64,000 nt of DNA, from the NCBI GenBank assembly GCA_951230915.1, contig OX579635.1:20026001-20090000 (forward strand), read 5' to 3'. This DNA comes from Antitrichia curtipendula (taxonomy: Eukaryota; Streptophyta; Bryopsida; Hypnales; Leucodontaceae). Below the pieces are notes generated by a model, which made no database searches, was not told the DNA's origin, and worked only from the letters and a program-made list of their open reading frames with translations. A program made the translations under genes and the position numbers. This document shows positions 1-11,713 of the stretch, piece by piece (position 1 is the first letter of the stretch; the number at the start of each line of letters is the position of its first letter).

Positions 1-500
1 TAGAGCTAAATTTAAGTTAGGCAAGCTATAGGAAGCATGTATACCTTTTTTTTAATTGAAACAGCATCTGCGGATGCTCATGTCATTCCTTTTTTTATAA
101 TTGAAACAACATTTGTGGATGCTCAGTGAATATATATTGCCTTCTTTTCATGTCTGTGCACTAGCCCGAAATCAACAATTGCATTATACTTTGAATTCTC
201 AGTTAAGGCAATCGCCCCTTACTGTAACTTAAGGAAAATCTATGAGTTTTGGTTCAAAAACCCTCCTCCAATGCAGTAATTACTCCTGCAGTGCTGCCAA
301 GCTATGAGCTGTAAATCCGCCCTTCCCAAGAAATCGGAAGTAGGTGAATTCCCCGCCACAGGAAATCACAACTCATTGAACTCCAGCCAGAAGGAATCCG
401 AAGACAGGGAATCCCAAGTGACCGCAGTGAAGGCAATTTCTGTTTCAAGCTGTAGGTTTAGGGTTTAGGGTTTGGAATTAGGTTCTATCTTTTAGGGTCT

Positions 501-676
501 CCAAATTTAGTTTGGGAGTTAATTGGGTGATGTGCCATTTTATGAATTTAATCTTGAAGGGGATAATTCCATCTTTTTTTTTCATTTGCATATTTCTTTC
601 CACAACATGGATGGGTTCCCAAATTTAGTTTGGGAGTTAATTGGGTGATGTGCCATTTTATGAATTTAATCTTGAA
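501..676. repeat. Direct duplication of a ~58-bp segment, period 118
   Basis: The segment starting CCAAATTTAGTTTGGGAG at 501 recurs almost exactly at 619-676, with a different spacer between the copies. It looks like a local duplication and has no evident function. Confidence 0.75.
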
Positions 677-1171
677 ATGGAGACTGTGCCATAGATGTCC
701 TACACTAGAGATGTTTACAAAATAGAGTTGAAATTCATACACTTTTTTTATAGGCCTATTTTATTTCTTTTTCGGTACTTGTACAAAATATATTAGTAAG
801 TCATGTCATTCTAGTACAAAATATATATATATATACATGAACACTATGGTGTCATCAGAACTCAATGATGTCAACATGTAAAAACTACATAGCCAAATGG
901 AAAGTGCCAATCACAATTAATTGGAATTACCCAGTTCCACATGTCTTAGTAGTTGTAAGCCCTTACCAAGTCCATACTCTTATAGGAATCCATGTTGGCC
1001 CCACCAATCGTTATGGGATCAAAAAATAGTGAAGCTCTAAGAATGGGGAACTCAACAAAACTATGGGGTTCAAGGAATAAAATGTAATTTGCACAACATT
1101 TGAATTCAATGTAAATGTCACATTCCCCCTCAATCTTTAGAAATCCATAAATTCAATTTCACAAAAAGGTT

Positions 1172-1238
1172 CCCAAAGACCAATGATCAATTCCAACCAC
1201 GGTTTAATCCCGGTTGGTACATCTTATTGGTCTTTGGG
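1172..1238. repeat. Imperfect palindrome (hairpin-capable)
   Basis: CCCAAAGACCAAT at the left pairs with ATTGGTCTTTGGG at the right. Inside, CCAACC pairs with GGTTGG, so the 67 bases could fold into a two-segment stem. It may be a tiny MITE remnant; nothing else supports a function. Confidence 0.55.
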
Positions 1239-2147
1239 CATGCCTAAGCATCTTTTCAGGATATTCATATAGTAGCTCATTAAGCCTCCACCCAACATTA
1301 TGGGACAAGCTTCATAGGGTAGGTTGTAGTCCTATGTACATGTGTATCCTTGACATATTTTCTAAAAATTCCCCACATGTTTATCCAGAAAATCTTATAT
1401 TAATTTATATAATTTGGGAGACCAATGGTTGTGGGGCAGTTTACTAGTCCCCATTTTACACACTTAAGTTAATTGGCTTCTGGAATAAGCTCTATTCACC
1501 TACTTTAAAATGTGATGAGGCATAGTTAGGTGGCTTTAAAAAAAAAATAGTTGATTGTAGACGTCTCATGCCATTTAGGGTCTTGTCAGTTAAATAACTG
1601 AATTACATTTGAACATGAACCGAGGTGCCATTTCATAACATACCAAGGTTTGAAAAAATTACAGTCATGCTTCTGGACCCCTTCCAACTTTGAGTACTTT
1701 GAGTACCTGGTCAATTAAATGAGAGAATTACAGATGAACGTGGAAGCTCCATTACCAATTACTTGATTCAGAAATACTGAAGCGGGCATATTCACCGTCT
1801 CATGACATTGAGTACAACGTAGTTATATTGTTCACAAATTCGCTTCACACAACGCTGGATCTAAGCACAACATTCAGTAGAATGAATGCTTTCAAGTGCA
1901 AATGAGCTTCCAAACCGGACTCACAAACTGGGAGCAAATTCTGAATTCTTACATTGAAGTTCAGCTTCTTTACACAACATGCTCTCCGAGAAACAACACT
2001 AGGAATCCGCTTAGTAGATGGAACAAAAAAAAGGGGGAGTACTACCACGCTAGCTGCATCACACTATCAAGTATATCTCCAAAAACCTAAGCACTAAACA
2101 GTGCGTCATCATCCGTGATACTATACGTGACAACCGCCCTGCCTGAC

Positions 2148-2636
2148 TCAGGGTGCGTATCGTTGCGCGGGCCGTTGTGGCTCTACATGATTCTCCAGTG
2201 CTTGGGTCGGGAATCCCACCTGATCCCCTCCATCTCGGTAGCAATCTGCATCGCTCCCCGCATCCGCCGGGTTCTGGATTTCATTGTCAGACCAATACAA
2301 GTGCGTGTCGTTGAAGTCCTCATTGGAGTCAAGCAATTCCTCATGTGGATCAATGCGCTGCACACTCCACTCGTCTGAGCCAACGCCTGCCAACCCCCCA
2401 TACAACTTGATGATTGAGAACGAGTGAAACCCCACACCGCTGCATAACTCCATCATGCGGAACTCCTCGTTGGCCTCCTTGGTCCACTCCACGTTCTCCC
2501 CGCCACCTGCGAATACAAGCGTCCTCACTTTCTCAGTTTCAAAAAAAGGGAGCTTTCCCTTCCAAAAATCCACTTCCTGATCAACATAGGTCAGGTACTG
2601 CGCGAGCTCCCGCTTTGTTTCAGAAAGGAAAGACAT
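2148..2636 (-). CDS. Hypothetical acidic protein exon
   Basis: I do not recognise this protein. The frame reads about 162 residues from an ATG at 2634-2636 (MSFLSETKRELAQYLTY...) to a stop at 2148. Composition is protein-like, with an acidic half rich in D and E (for example NEDFNDTHLYWSDNE), no membrane segment and no clear signal peptide. The frame is open further upstream to 2705. An acceptor-like TTTCTTAG lies just before the ATG, so this could be a downstream exon rather than a complete gene. It lies downstream of, and on the same strand as, the decayed RING-type gene that ends at 3025, but I cannot show that they are joined. Confidence 0.4.
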   Translation of the reverse strand: MSFLSETKRELAQYLTYVDQEVDFWKGKLPFFETEKVRTLVFAGGGENVEWTKEANEEFRMMELCSGVGFHSFSIIKLYGGLAGVGSDEWSVQRIDPHEELLDSNEDFNDTHLYWSDNEIQNPADAGSDADCYRDGGDQVGFPTQALENHVEPQRPAQRYAP

Positions 2637-2932
2637 CGTGGGGCTACTAAGAAACAACAAAGACAGCAGCTGAGCATACGCTGAGTTTGAGCAATGACTA
2701 AACAAAACACAGAGCAGAATGCGATTCAGGGTCTCCCCAACGGCTTAAGAACACTCGCACCTAGCCTTGAGCATCATGACTGGATTACAATCAATGTAAT
2801 TAGACTTCCAAGAATGAATTTTCATAATACCAAAACGCACACAAACGTAAAACATCAGAAGCTTCATAATACCAAAATGTCACACATCAAACATAAAACA
2901 TCAGTCATCAAACGAAAAATCAACCTGCCGCT

Positions 2933-3077
2933 GCTGGTGATCACTTCGTGCTTTGTCTTTGAGCTCAGCGAGTCACTTTTACTTGTGATACACGTTCAGT
3001 GACTGCTGGTGATCACTTCATGCTCTATCTTTGTGTTGAGCGAGTCACTTTTGCCTGTGATACACGTTCAGTGACTG
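2933..3077. repeat. Two tandem copies of a 72-bp unit
   Basis: GCTGGTGATCACTTC begins copies at 2933 and 3005. They differ at only a few positions, and both end in CACGTTCAGTGACT. The second copy overlaps the 3' end of the neighbouring RING-type coding region, so the duplication copied its last codons and stop into the downstream flank. Confidence 0.8.
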
Positions 3078-5621
3078 GCACCTTCGGACCCTTCTCCACA
3101 GACCCTTTAACTTGCTCGGTCGATCCCTTCTTCTTTCCGCTTCCTGGCTTCGGGTGAGGGCTGGTCCTTCCTCCACGCCTATTTTTCTTCTTGGCTGGAG
3201 ACTCTTTGGCTGCATCATCTTCTTGCATGTGATCTTCACTGGTCGTGCTGGGTCCCGAATTACCTTCCGCCTCATCTTTGTCATCCTCAAATTCAGCACC
3301 CTCTGCTGTCTGCATTTCCTCAAACACTTCAGGTACAGCCATGGCCGGGGATTTCTTTGCACCTTTCTTCCTCTTACCGTTCAATACACTGTGTTTTTGT
3401 GGCATTTGTGGCATGCTTTGCTGTACTGGTGATGCCTCCTGCTCTCCAAGGGGCTCCTCAAGTACTGCGCAAACTACCTTCTTCTGAGGTAGCTCCAGCC
3501 ATGCTTGATGACTGAGTTTAATGCTCCCAACTGATGGGCTTAGGGTCCGAGATCGAGTAGGTTGCAAATGCTGCCTAGATTGAGTGGAGAAAGAAAGTGA
3601 AACCATCCTTGAATCTGCAAGTACGGAAGACCAATTCAATAAATACTTTCAAGCTCTTCCTATTGGAGACGCCATGAAGATGTACATGGAGAATCAAAGA
3701 CACTATTGGAATACTATTAGAATTCTATGGACTATCAGAAACCCTATCATAGGTGAATGGACTATCACCAACCATGCATGGAGATTCTTTGAATCCAAAG
3801 TGAACTAAAGTAATATAGAGTACTATTGAGGACACATTGAAGACCCCAATGGACTCCACCAATACTTGCTGGAAACTCTAGAGCACATTCACGTAATACA
3901 AGGAACCCCATTGACTCTCGCCCAAAACTTGAGGACACATCCACATAATACAAGGAAAATCACTGAATCTTACAATCTTGTAGAACACAATGGAGTATTC
4001 TAATTGACATTCTATTGGTACTTTGAGAACTATCACTATGAACATAGGGACAAACAAGACATTTACTACGAACTATGAATTATAAACTACCTTTGCCTTG
4101 GACGTCATTCCGTTGGTCTTCACCATCCTCCCATACTGGTCCCTCCAAATCCGTGGTTTTCTGTGCATTCGGAATTCCAGCCAGTGCCCACCAGGCTTTG
4201 TGCATCTCCATACCGCAACTCTCTAGGCAACAACGTGACGAACTACTGAAGTGTGTCCAGGCGCACCACGAATGATAGCCATGCTTACAACTTGCAATCC
4301 TGCAGTCCCAAGCTGGATCAAAACCACGCAAACAAAAAGGACACTCATGAACCTCAACTGTGGTGGTTGACACTACTCCTCCGTCTGAATTCAACGTCAC
4401 AAAAGGTAAAGGAGCTAGAAAAAATCCGGGGCGTTGGAACCCTAATTGCATTTGCCGTAGCTATCCTTGGAGCGCTAGCTTCTGAGTTTTCCAAACACTC
4501 AAGCTTCTCACGGCAGTCGCGCATGCTTCTACTGCCCTATCGTACTCAAGAAGGATCAATGTGTGGTCACTAAGCCCTAAACCACTCATCTTGGTCATCT
4601 TCAGAGATTCAATGACCTTCTTCTGCAAAACGACCTGGTTCTGCAATTCCTCCAAGGAGGCAGACTCTGCACACAATTTACTGCCTTCAAACGGGGCGCA
4701 CGAGGATAATTCGGCTATACATTTCTCCTTACTCTCCACTAAATCCTGTAGCTCCCTGAGGTGACCTTCGGCTGTACTCACCATCATAGCTCCGAAGTCA
4801 ACCTGGCTCACAACTCAAACTTTCTCCATCGCCGCTTTGTCCTTCTTCCGCTCCAGATTATGGACCACTTCCTTCGATGCCAGCAAGCTCCTCTCCAAGC
4901 CAGAAATGAAATCTTGCCACTCCACGATGGACTTATTCTCTCGGAAGTCCGTGGTAAGCCGCCGATTGCTGCTTTTAGGCATTGTTGCCGTTAGGTCTCC
5001 AAAATCGCCAACTAGTCTCTTACAGCCGGAGACTGGGAAGCAATCCCCTTCGGACCCGTCTCATGGAATCCCTTGTTTTGGTGATGGGACCACGTCTTGA
5101 GCCTCGTCCTTGTTATCCTTCCTCCTGATCTCGTTGCGACACGTCCACTCAGCAAAAGCACACCAATTGACCTTCTTCGCCTTCACCTTCTCGTAAGTAA
5201 TGCCGCGCGCCTCAGCCTTGTTGATCAGCTTGTTGTTCGGGAGCACATTTCGCTGATGACAAATCATGTATTTCTCCTCACTCTCCCGAATCAACCACTC
5301 ATTCTCAAGTTGATCATATCTGTAGCCACTTCTGTTGATGCAAGGGCCGAACAATGCTTCTACATCCTGCTCCTCGAGGTGCACCCCTATTTTAAGTTTT
5401 TTCGGGTTAGGACCTTCATTGCTAAGGCCATACGATTTTTGAAACTGACCCCGAGTTGGCGGCGTTACTCTATCGAAGATGAGGTCTACCTGTGCCGCTA
5501 AAATGGGATCTACAAACGAGGACCTCTCTTCGCCACCTTCAGCCTTCACAGGCTTCAGGAAACACCTCTCCTCACCGCCCTCAAGACTACTCGTATTACT
5601 CACCCTAAGATTTGAAGCCAT
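3025..5621 (-). pseudogene. Decayed coiled-coil RING-H2-type gene, related to the RING gene at 24.4-26.7 kb
   Basis: Read as two exons (5621-4091, 3614-3025) joined by a phase-1 intron with donor CAAAG|GTAGTT and acceptor TTGCAG|ATTC, this gives 706 codons plus stop. The start is the ATG at 5619-5621 (MASNLRVSN). Order: an N-terminal domain with a W-C-A-F...C-R-N motif, a helical middle, a RING-like finger (CPFC, then 14 residues, then CKHGYHSWC, then a C-rich CCLESC) near residues 420-460, and a K/E-rich basic tail resembling a nuclear targeting region. Three in-frame stops interrupt exon 1 (TGA 5061-5063, TGA 4815-4817, TAG 4461-4463), yet the frame never shifts. The spacing C-x2-C-x14-C-x-H-x2-H-x2-C matches the RING gene carried by the giant hAT element, as does the W..F...RN stretch, so I infer common ancestry. 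A ubiquitin ligase-like role is only what RING fingers usually do. Confidence 0.6.
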
Positions 5622-5639
5622 GGTCTCTCTACGCTGGCA

Positions 5640-6421
5640 CAATCTGTCCATGCAAAGCAATCAGTCCTACGCAAAGCAATCTGTCCTCGCAAAGCACTCA
5701 AGTGCCAAACCAGTGCAACACTCCGCAAGCGAGACCTCCCGGCCAGGGACTACCGCCGCTCGGGCATCGGGCATTCGGGCATTGGGCCGTAGATTGACCC
5801 CCCCGCTGAGATCCAACGACCCACAACTACGGGCGCATCATATTCAAATTCTTTCTCCCGCCTTTGCAGGGCAGCGCGCTCCGTCGTGGCAGCCAGCTTG
5901 GCCATCACGGATGGACTCTCCAGGGACTTTCGTTGAGTCACCAAGTGCCGGTTTTGGTCCACTCAACCATGCATCTACCCAGCGGACCCTAGGAATAGAG
6001 ATGTACTTATTCATTTGTGGCAACTACATTGACATATTTGCCTCCCCTATTCTTGACCTCCAAAGTAGAGTAGTGTTGGCGTCTAAAGTTTCTTTTTTCT
6101 TTAGGTTGTGGAAGCTTTGGTTCACTCACGGGAATCATGCGGTTGGCGATAACTCTGTTACATTCAAGCCCAATGAGAGCTTTGTCAGTTAACAATGTTT
6201 ATTAGATGTACAGATCTCTTGTCATTTCGGTGTCCTCTTAGTTAAGCATTTTTGAGATACATATGCACACTTGCCGGTCCCTCTACATCTAATTGGAAGC
6301 AACAGTTGTGAGATTTTTTTTCGAAAATAGGAGACATGAACGGCATAGAGCGATGCTATGATTTTCATGACCTCGTCAATATTGCTAATACGTTGAATGC
6401 CTCTCTGCAGCAGAGTATGGC
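5640..6421. other. Region upstream of the RING-type pseudogene, no supported gene
   Basis: The first part is GC-richer and contains a few copies of GCAAAGCAATC/TGTCC, perhaps promoter sequence of the minus-strand gene. A minus-strand frame at 5750-5962 has a protein-like stretch (MAKLAATTERAALQRREKE) that could be an exon, but no splice partner is evident. Confidence 0.35.
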
Positions 6422-7372
6422 AATAATGGACTTCAATTTGGTAGAGTTTACAATAAGTTGGAAAATATTTGGTCTGTTCTACATTCGTTACTAGAAGGTG
6501 AATCACCGGCTGATCTAGGTGACTACTTAGGAAATTCCACTGACCTTGAAATCATAATGGCATTAAAAGAAGGTTTTAAAGAAGCCCAGGGGATGCTGCG
6601 AGTGCTGAACATGGCTCCATCTAACTAAGCATCACCTGCCAAGAAATTGTGGTTCTTTAGTCCTTGGAAATTGGAGAAAGAAGATCCCAAGCACTTTGCT
6701 TATCAGCCGCCAAGCACGCCACAACTGGGGCTTAATGGAGATGCAGAATGTGAGCGTGAAAGGCTATAGAACAACATCAACAGTGGACTTCGACCAGGGA
6801 GTACTTCTAACCCGAACGATGTTCTAGAGGATGAATTAGAGGATGTCGATGATAGTCCTTTATTGGCCTTGGAAGAGGAAACTCGGAGTGTTTTTGCAGA
6901 GCTATTGAGTGACCATGAATCCTAGATTTCTATTCATCTTAGTCCAATCAAAATTCTACCTATTGTTACATTCCAGGGTCACTCTATTTACAAATCTACA
7001 CTTGTGAGTCAGCTAAATGGAAATCCATATTTGTCTAAGGATAGATTGACTAGAATAAAAAATTCCATTTATTTTAACAATTCAGATGATTATTTAGTTG
7101 CTACATCGTCAACGACATCAATGTTGCTAGGGTTGGGTACTGATGTAGGTGTGTATTTTAAAGATATGAGGATGAATGGAACCTCGTCAACTATTTTGGT
7201 AGCTAAGAAAAGGAAACAAAGTAGACCTACCTCTGTTAATTCTGGAGTAGAGAATGGAATGTTCCACGTAGGTAGGGTTCAAAAAATTAGGGTGAAAATT
7301 GGTTTTAAGTGGGTATTTGCAGGCAACCACTGTCTAGATTTGATGAAAAGACTGGTCAACAATGGAGTTTGA
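6422..7372 (+). pseudogene. Interrupted ORF of unknown family, probably transposon-derived
   Basis: A single plus-strand frame runs through this segment and is broken only by stops: TAA at 6626-6628, TAG at 6767-6769 and TAG at 6923-6925. The sequence between them is clearly protein-like: a helical part (SLLEGESPADLGDYLGNS), a WFFSPWKLEKEDPKHF segment, an acidic LEDELEDVDDSPLLALEEE segment, then VSQLNGNPYLSKDRLTRIKN and a KKRKQSRPTS basic patch. I do not recognise the family. The setting among mobile elements, and the same stop-only decay as the other element genes here, suggests transposon origin. No function is proposed. Confidence 0.45.
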
Positions 7373-9597
7373 TGCACATTCCTTGAATGAGTTTATTTCT
7401 AACCAGAATTAGTAGAGGAATATATGAATTTTTTTATGAGATTGTACTTTTCGTTGCTCATTCACTGAATCAATTGGTTCATAATGATAGGAGATTACTG
7501 CCATGATGCTAAATTGTTCATATAGTGATCTTAAGTGAGAGTTATGTGTGGGTTACTATTGGAAAGTGTGTGTTGCTTTCTCTTCGCAAATTTTCTAGAT
7601 TGTCGCAAGGACTGCCAAGTCAAGGTATTCATTGTGATTGCAATAGCAGTCCACGTTCCTGGAGTTACAGTGAACCCTAAAGAGCCGTGTGCTGTGGATC
7701 GGTTCTGCCTTCAAAATTGTTTAAGTGTGCCTTCTCAAGTTCGGCCCTACACCCGCTGAACCCCTCTTAAACTGCAGTCACACACCAAGTCTTTGCAACT
7801 TCTCTGTATTAATCCTTCTTGTAGTCTTTGAGAGTTCTACCTATGGCGTTTAGCATGTGCTAGTTTTTAAAGGCTACGCCTTTGTAGTTCTGCTGGCTTT
7901 TATGTTCTGTCTTTCTAGTTTTGCTAATTCTGAAGTTCCAGCTGTCTAGTTTTGCTGGTTTTATTGTTGCGTTGTCCACTCCGTTTCTTTGCAACTTGGT
8001 TTGAGTCGTTCTCTCTTCAGCTGCTTGTCTTCTTTGTTCAACCCTGAACTTGCACCATTCGTTCTTGTCAATTTTTATTAGCAAAACTAGTGGTCATGGA
8101 GTTGACTTTGCGTGATATCCTTCTTCCGCGCCTAGTGTAAGGCCTACAGGTAGAGTGGTGTGGCTGGAACGATCTGAGCCCCCGAAAGCACGACCTTCTT
8201 GTCCCGGTCACCGACTCACCGTTACTGATTTTGGTGTTGCATATGAAACCTGCAAGAGCTGGGAGGCAACTTTGAACATAATCGTGGAGGGAATCGCTTA
8301 TCGTGTCTCACGCTGGAAAGTTTCTCTTTTCAATAAGCCACTATGGTGTTCACTAGAAGACACAATGCAACCCCTTTTTTGAAGAAGTTACGACTTGTTT
8401 CGAAGTTCCTGGAACCTATGAACATCACTCAAAGACAATGGGCTTAGACTTGAACCGTTGGAGACACTGTCAAACTCTGAGCTCGGCCGTCTCTATGACT
8501 TTTTCGAGGCTTTGCGTGACAATAGGATCAACATATCTCCTGGGACAAAGCTCAAAGCTGCGGAGTGCATCTGGGTGTCGCCTCTGAACAAGAGTGGAAA
8601 TTGGTGAATTCATGCTTAGAGCATTGTAGGGTACTACTATTCCTTGTTGTATTTCATCTAGTACAACTCTATGTTCATTGTGATATGTTGTAGAATTTAA
8701 ACCATGCTATATTCAAAAACATGTAAACTCGCCTTTATACCGTACCTTGTTGTTTTCACTAAATGCCCATTTCTGGCTTATGTTCATTGTCCTCACCCCT
8801 TACAACAATTCGTGGTTCTGCAGATCCTACAAACACTCTGCTAGCATTAACCTTCTCCGACTCACAACCAAAGAGATGTATTTTGATTTTCATTATCCAT
8901 TCAAGTACTTTGTATTAGACTATTCAGGGTGTTTGAATGAGCTGTGGGTACAAGTTTTGGAGGCTAAAAGTGCATGAATTCCACTTCAGCTAGTGACAGT
9001 GGTAGAGGTAGTCTAGCTAGGTTTTCAAGGTTTATTTTTGCTATTTAATCCTGTATTGTAATGTTGGGAGGAGTGTAGGAAATTCTATGTGACTCTTGAG
9101 GGTATTAAAAACCTCATGGGCATACTTCAAATATGTAATGTATAGCAATGAAGGACCTAAAGCCAAGCAGTATATGTATTTTTAAACACAATCCCTATTC
9201 TTTTGGTTTTGGTTCTTTTATCATATATTTGTTGCCTGGTCTTTGCCTTTTTTTTTGTAGTCAACTTAGGTACACGCCATTATAATATGGCTCCTAAACC
9301 CTAAACCCTCTTAGGACAATGGAGAAATTCAGACACAAAATGAGATAACAAAAATAATGGATTACTCAGAAAAATTGGAATACGAAGGAAAATTTGGAGT
9401 ATAAGTAATGTAGGGACCATTAAAATACCCCACCAAACAATATTATAAGTACCAATATAGTGCATTTAATTACCACCATTTATCATTATTTAAAAAAATA
9501 GCATGTCCTATAATCTTTTATACAAGGTAAATAGCCCCCCATTAAATAAGTCATTATTGCAAGTGTATGCAAAATATAAGAGGGAGTGTACCCCCCG
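7373..9597. other. Degraded coding-like fragments, no intact gene
   Basis: Short protein-like stretches occur on the plus strand, for example around 8150-8390 and 8460-8620 (a segment reading ...SNSELGRLYDFFEALRDNR). None is long or bounded well enough to call a gene. A CCCTAAACCCTAAACCC run lies near 9295-9310. Confidence 0.35.
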
Positions 9598-10953
9598 AGC
9601 TAATTGAGTGTATTTGAATTACATTGAATGTATGAATTTCAAATAAGTTTGATTGATTTCAATTTGTACATGGAAATGGATAGAACAAAGAAATGAAGAA
9701 CATGTCAATTTGACTTGGGGTAAATTAACTGAAATAATAATGCGACGGAGGATGTGAATGATGATTATTCTTAGCCTTATGTGGTGGATATAGAAGATTC
9801 ATACATTGTATAACTACTTGTGGGATGAGTGAACTACATGTAAAGGAGTAGGAAGTGTATTTGACAAACGTAGTATGAGATTAAGGCATAGATAGAGAGT
9901 GAGTTACATGGTCATTCTATGAGTAATTTTTGCATCCACCGCTAAACATCTTAAGGATTAGAACACAAAAAAGTGGTACTATAATAACTCAATTTGCATA
10001 AGAGTATGTGGGAGATTGAGAGGTATAGAATGTCTAATTGACTTGGCATAAACAATAACACTAGTGCACATGAGCAATAGAGTATTATTGCAAGATTATA
10101 TACATATAAATATTGTCAAGGTGATGACATAAATAATTCTAGATGCATGATAGAAAGTGGATGCATGGAATGGTGTGAAGTAATACTAAGTGAGTGAATA
10201 TTGTCTAAGTTTGATAGAAACTAGTAAGAATGAGTATTGCTAAGTTGTAGTATTACCCAATTCATGAAATGTAAGCCAAAAAGTGTTGGTCACATATGTA
10301 GAGATCAGACATGGTCTCAATTATTTGACTTAGCCACAAGAAGATAGAAAGTGTGACCCCAATTACAAGTTTATTGATAGAGATAAATTGTGATACTTGT
10401 TTTAAAGAGTAAAAAGAATTTGAAAACCGGATTATGAAGGAAAGCTACAACCACTTTAGTTGTTAAAATAGAAGATGTTTAATTCATGCGAATATATGTA
10501 AAGAATAGCCACTTTACATTATATTTTGCATGGCAAAATAGTTTGGCAAATTTGACCATTTAAATCCTACCTAGCTTAAGTGAAAGTACATAGTCGTTGT
10601 AGTGATGTCTTATAGCTCTCTTTTTTATAAGGACATAAAGAATTAATCCTTGAAGGGCTTGAAAGCCCTTTGCTGCCGTATAGTATATGATAAATTTGGT
10701 GGTATTTAATAAAAAAAACATTGATCAAATACTTTTGAATACAATGTAAATTCATGATCATGATAGTACGTAAATAATAATGTATCACACTTCATATATT
10801 AAGTCACAAATGAAGAGTTATATGGCTAAATACAGGTCATGTAGAGGGGACCCCAAGAGGCTTTCAAGGGTTAAGGGAGGAAACAATTATTGGGAGTTTT
10901 AAAACCATGTACATATACTAGATTGGAGAATACAAAAGGAGTGATGATAAGAC
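9598..10953 (+). repeat. 1.36-kb dispersed repeat, inverted partner at 54429-55785
   Basis: The whole segment matches the reverse complement of 54429-55785 with only scattered differences, from the CTAATTGA-GTATTTGAATTAC end to the GGAGTGATGATAAGAC end. It has no convincing coding content; the 70-codon frame present in both copies is simply duplicated. It is probably part of an AT-rich transposon whose ends I could not define. The partner copy continues further, with sequence also seen at about 45344-45500. Confidence 0.85.
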
Positions 10954-11713
10954 AACAAAGCTAGTGTGCAAGCGTAGAATGGGAGCATAGAGCGTGGAGC
11001 ATAAAAACTTAAGTTGGAATTAGGAAAATTTTAGAATATTATTTTTGTTTCTAAAATGCAGTAATTTTTTTGAATGTATTTGAAAATATTGAAAGATTTT
11101 GTAAAATTATTTATTTGAAACCTAAAACCATGGACCTAAGACCATGTGAAATAAGATATTTTTGAATTTTTGAATATAAGAATATTAGACTATTGTTGTG
11201 TTTATTTATTCTAAATTATTCTTAGGATTTGGGGAACAATTTATGGAAATGAAATGTTTTCAGTTTGTTACAAGGAGGTCAAAAATACTGATTGGGAACC
11301 ATTGTTATAGTAAGTCCATACAAATTTGGAAGGGTCGAAATTGTTCTACAGTTGATAGGGTTTCACATTGTTGACAGTAACATTTCCACCTAGTATATAT
11401 GTCAAATTAATTTTGGAAACACACATAATATAGGGAATGTCTCAATAAATCATGCCAAATAGGAAAAATAGGAAAATAAGAACATTCACATAATCACATA
11501 CAATGCACAGTTGTACACTGAAGCAATGATGTTAGAAATTAAGTAGTCGCCCTTTTGTCTCACTACATATATAAAATGAATCATAATACAAGAAGTGCTT
11601 TTTGTTTTGCCTCTTCACTAACCAAGTACATAGGGTTGCTAATTACGCTCACTTATAAATTACTTTTGCACTTCAAAATGCCACTTTCAAGAACGCATTT
11701 GAGCTCATTGAAG
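10954..11713. other. AT-rich spacer, nothing identified
   Basis: No ORF, terminal repeat or RNA gene is apparent. The segment is strongly AT-rich. Confidence 0.5.

Larger units (their letters stand above)
1..2147. other. No gene seen; AT-rich repetitive left edge
   Basis: I see no convincing coding sequence here; the open frames are short and have no recognisable domain. It holds two near-identical 30-50 bp units in the first 125 bases, a short run of TTTAGGG-like repeats near 455-472, a direct duplication at 501-676, and a small palindrome at 1172-1238. Confidence 0.5.

Noticed and set aside
5479..6192. 237-codon plus-strand frame
   Set aside because: Its first part is antisense to the RING-type pseudogene, and its low-complexity composition shows no domain.
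10576..10788. 70-codon frame repeated exactly at 54593-54805
   Set aside because: Identity comes from the duplicated DNA; the AT-rich composition and lack of domain argue against a gene.
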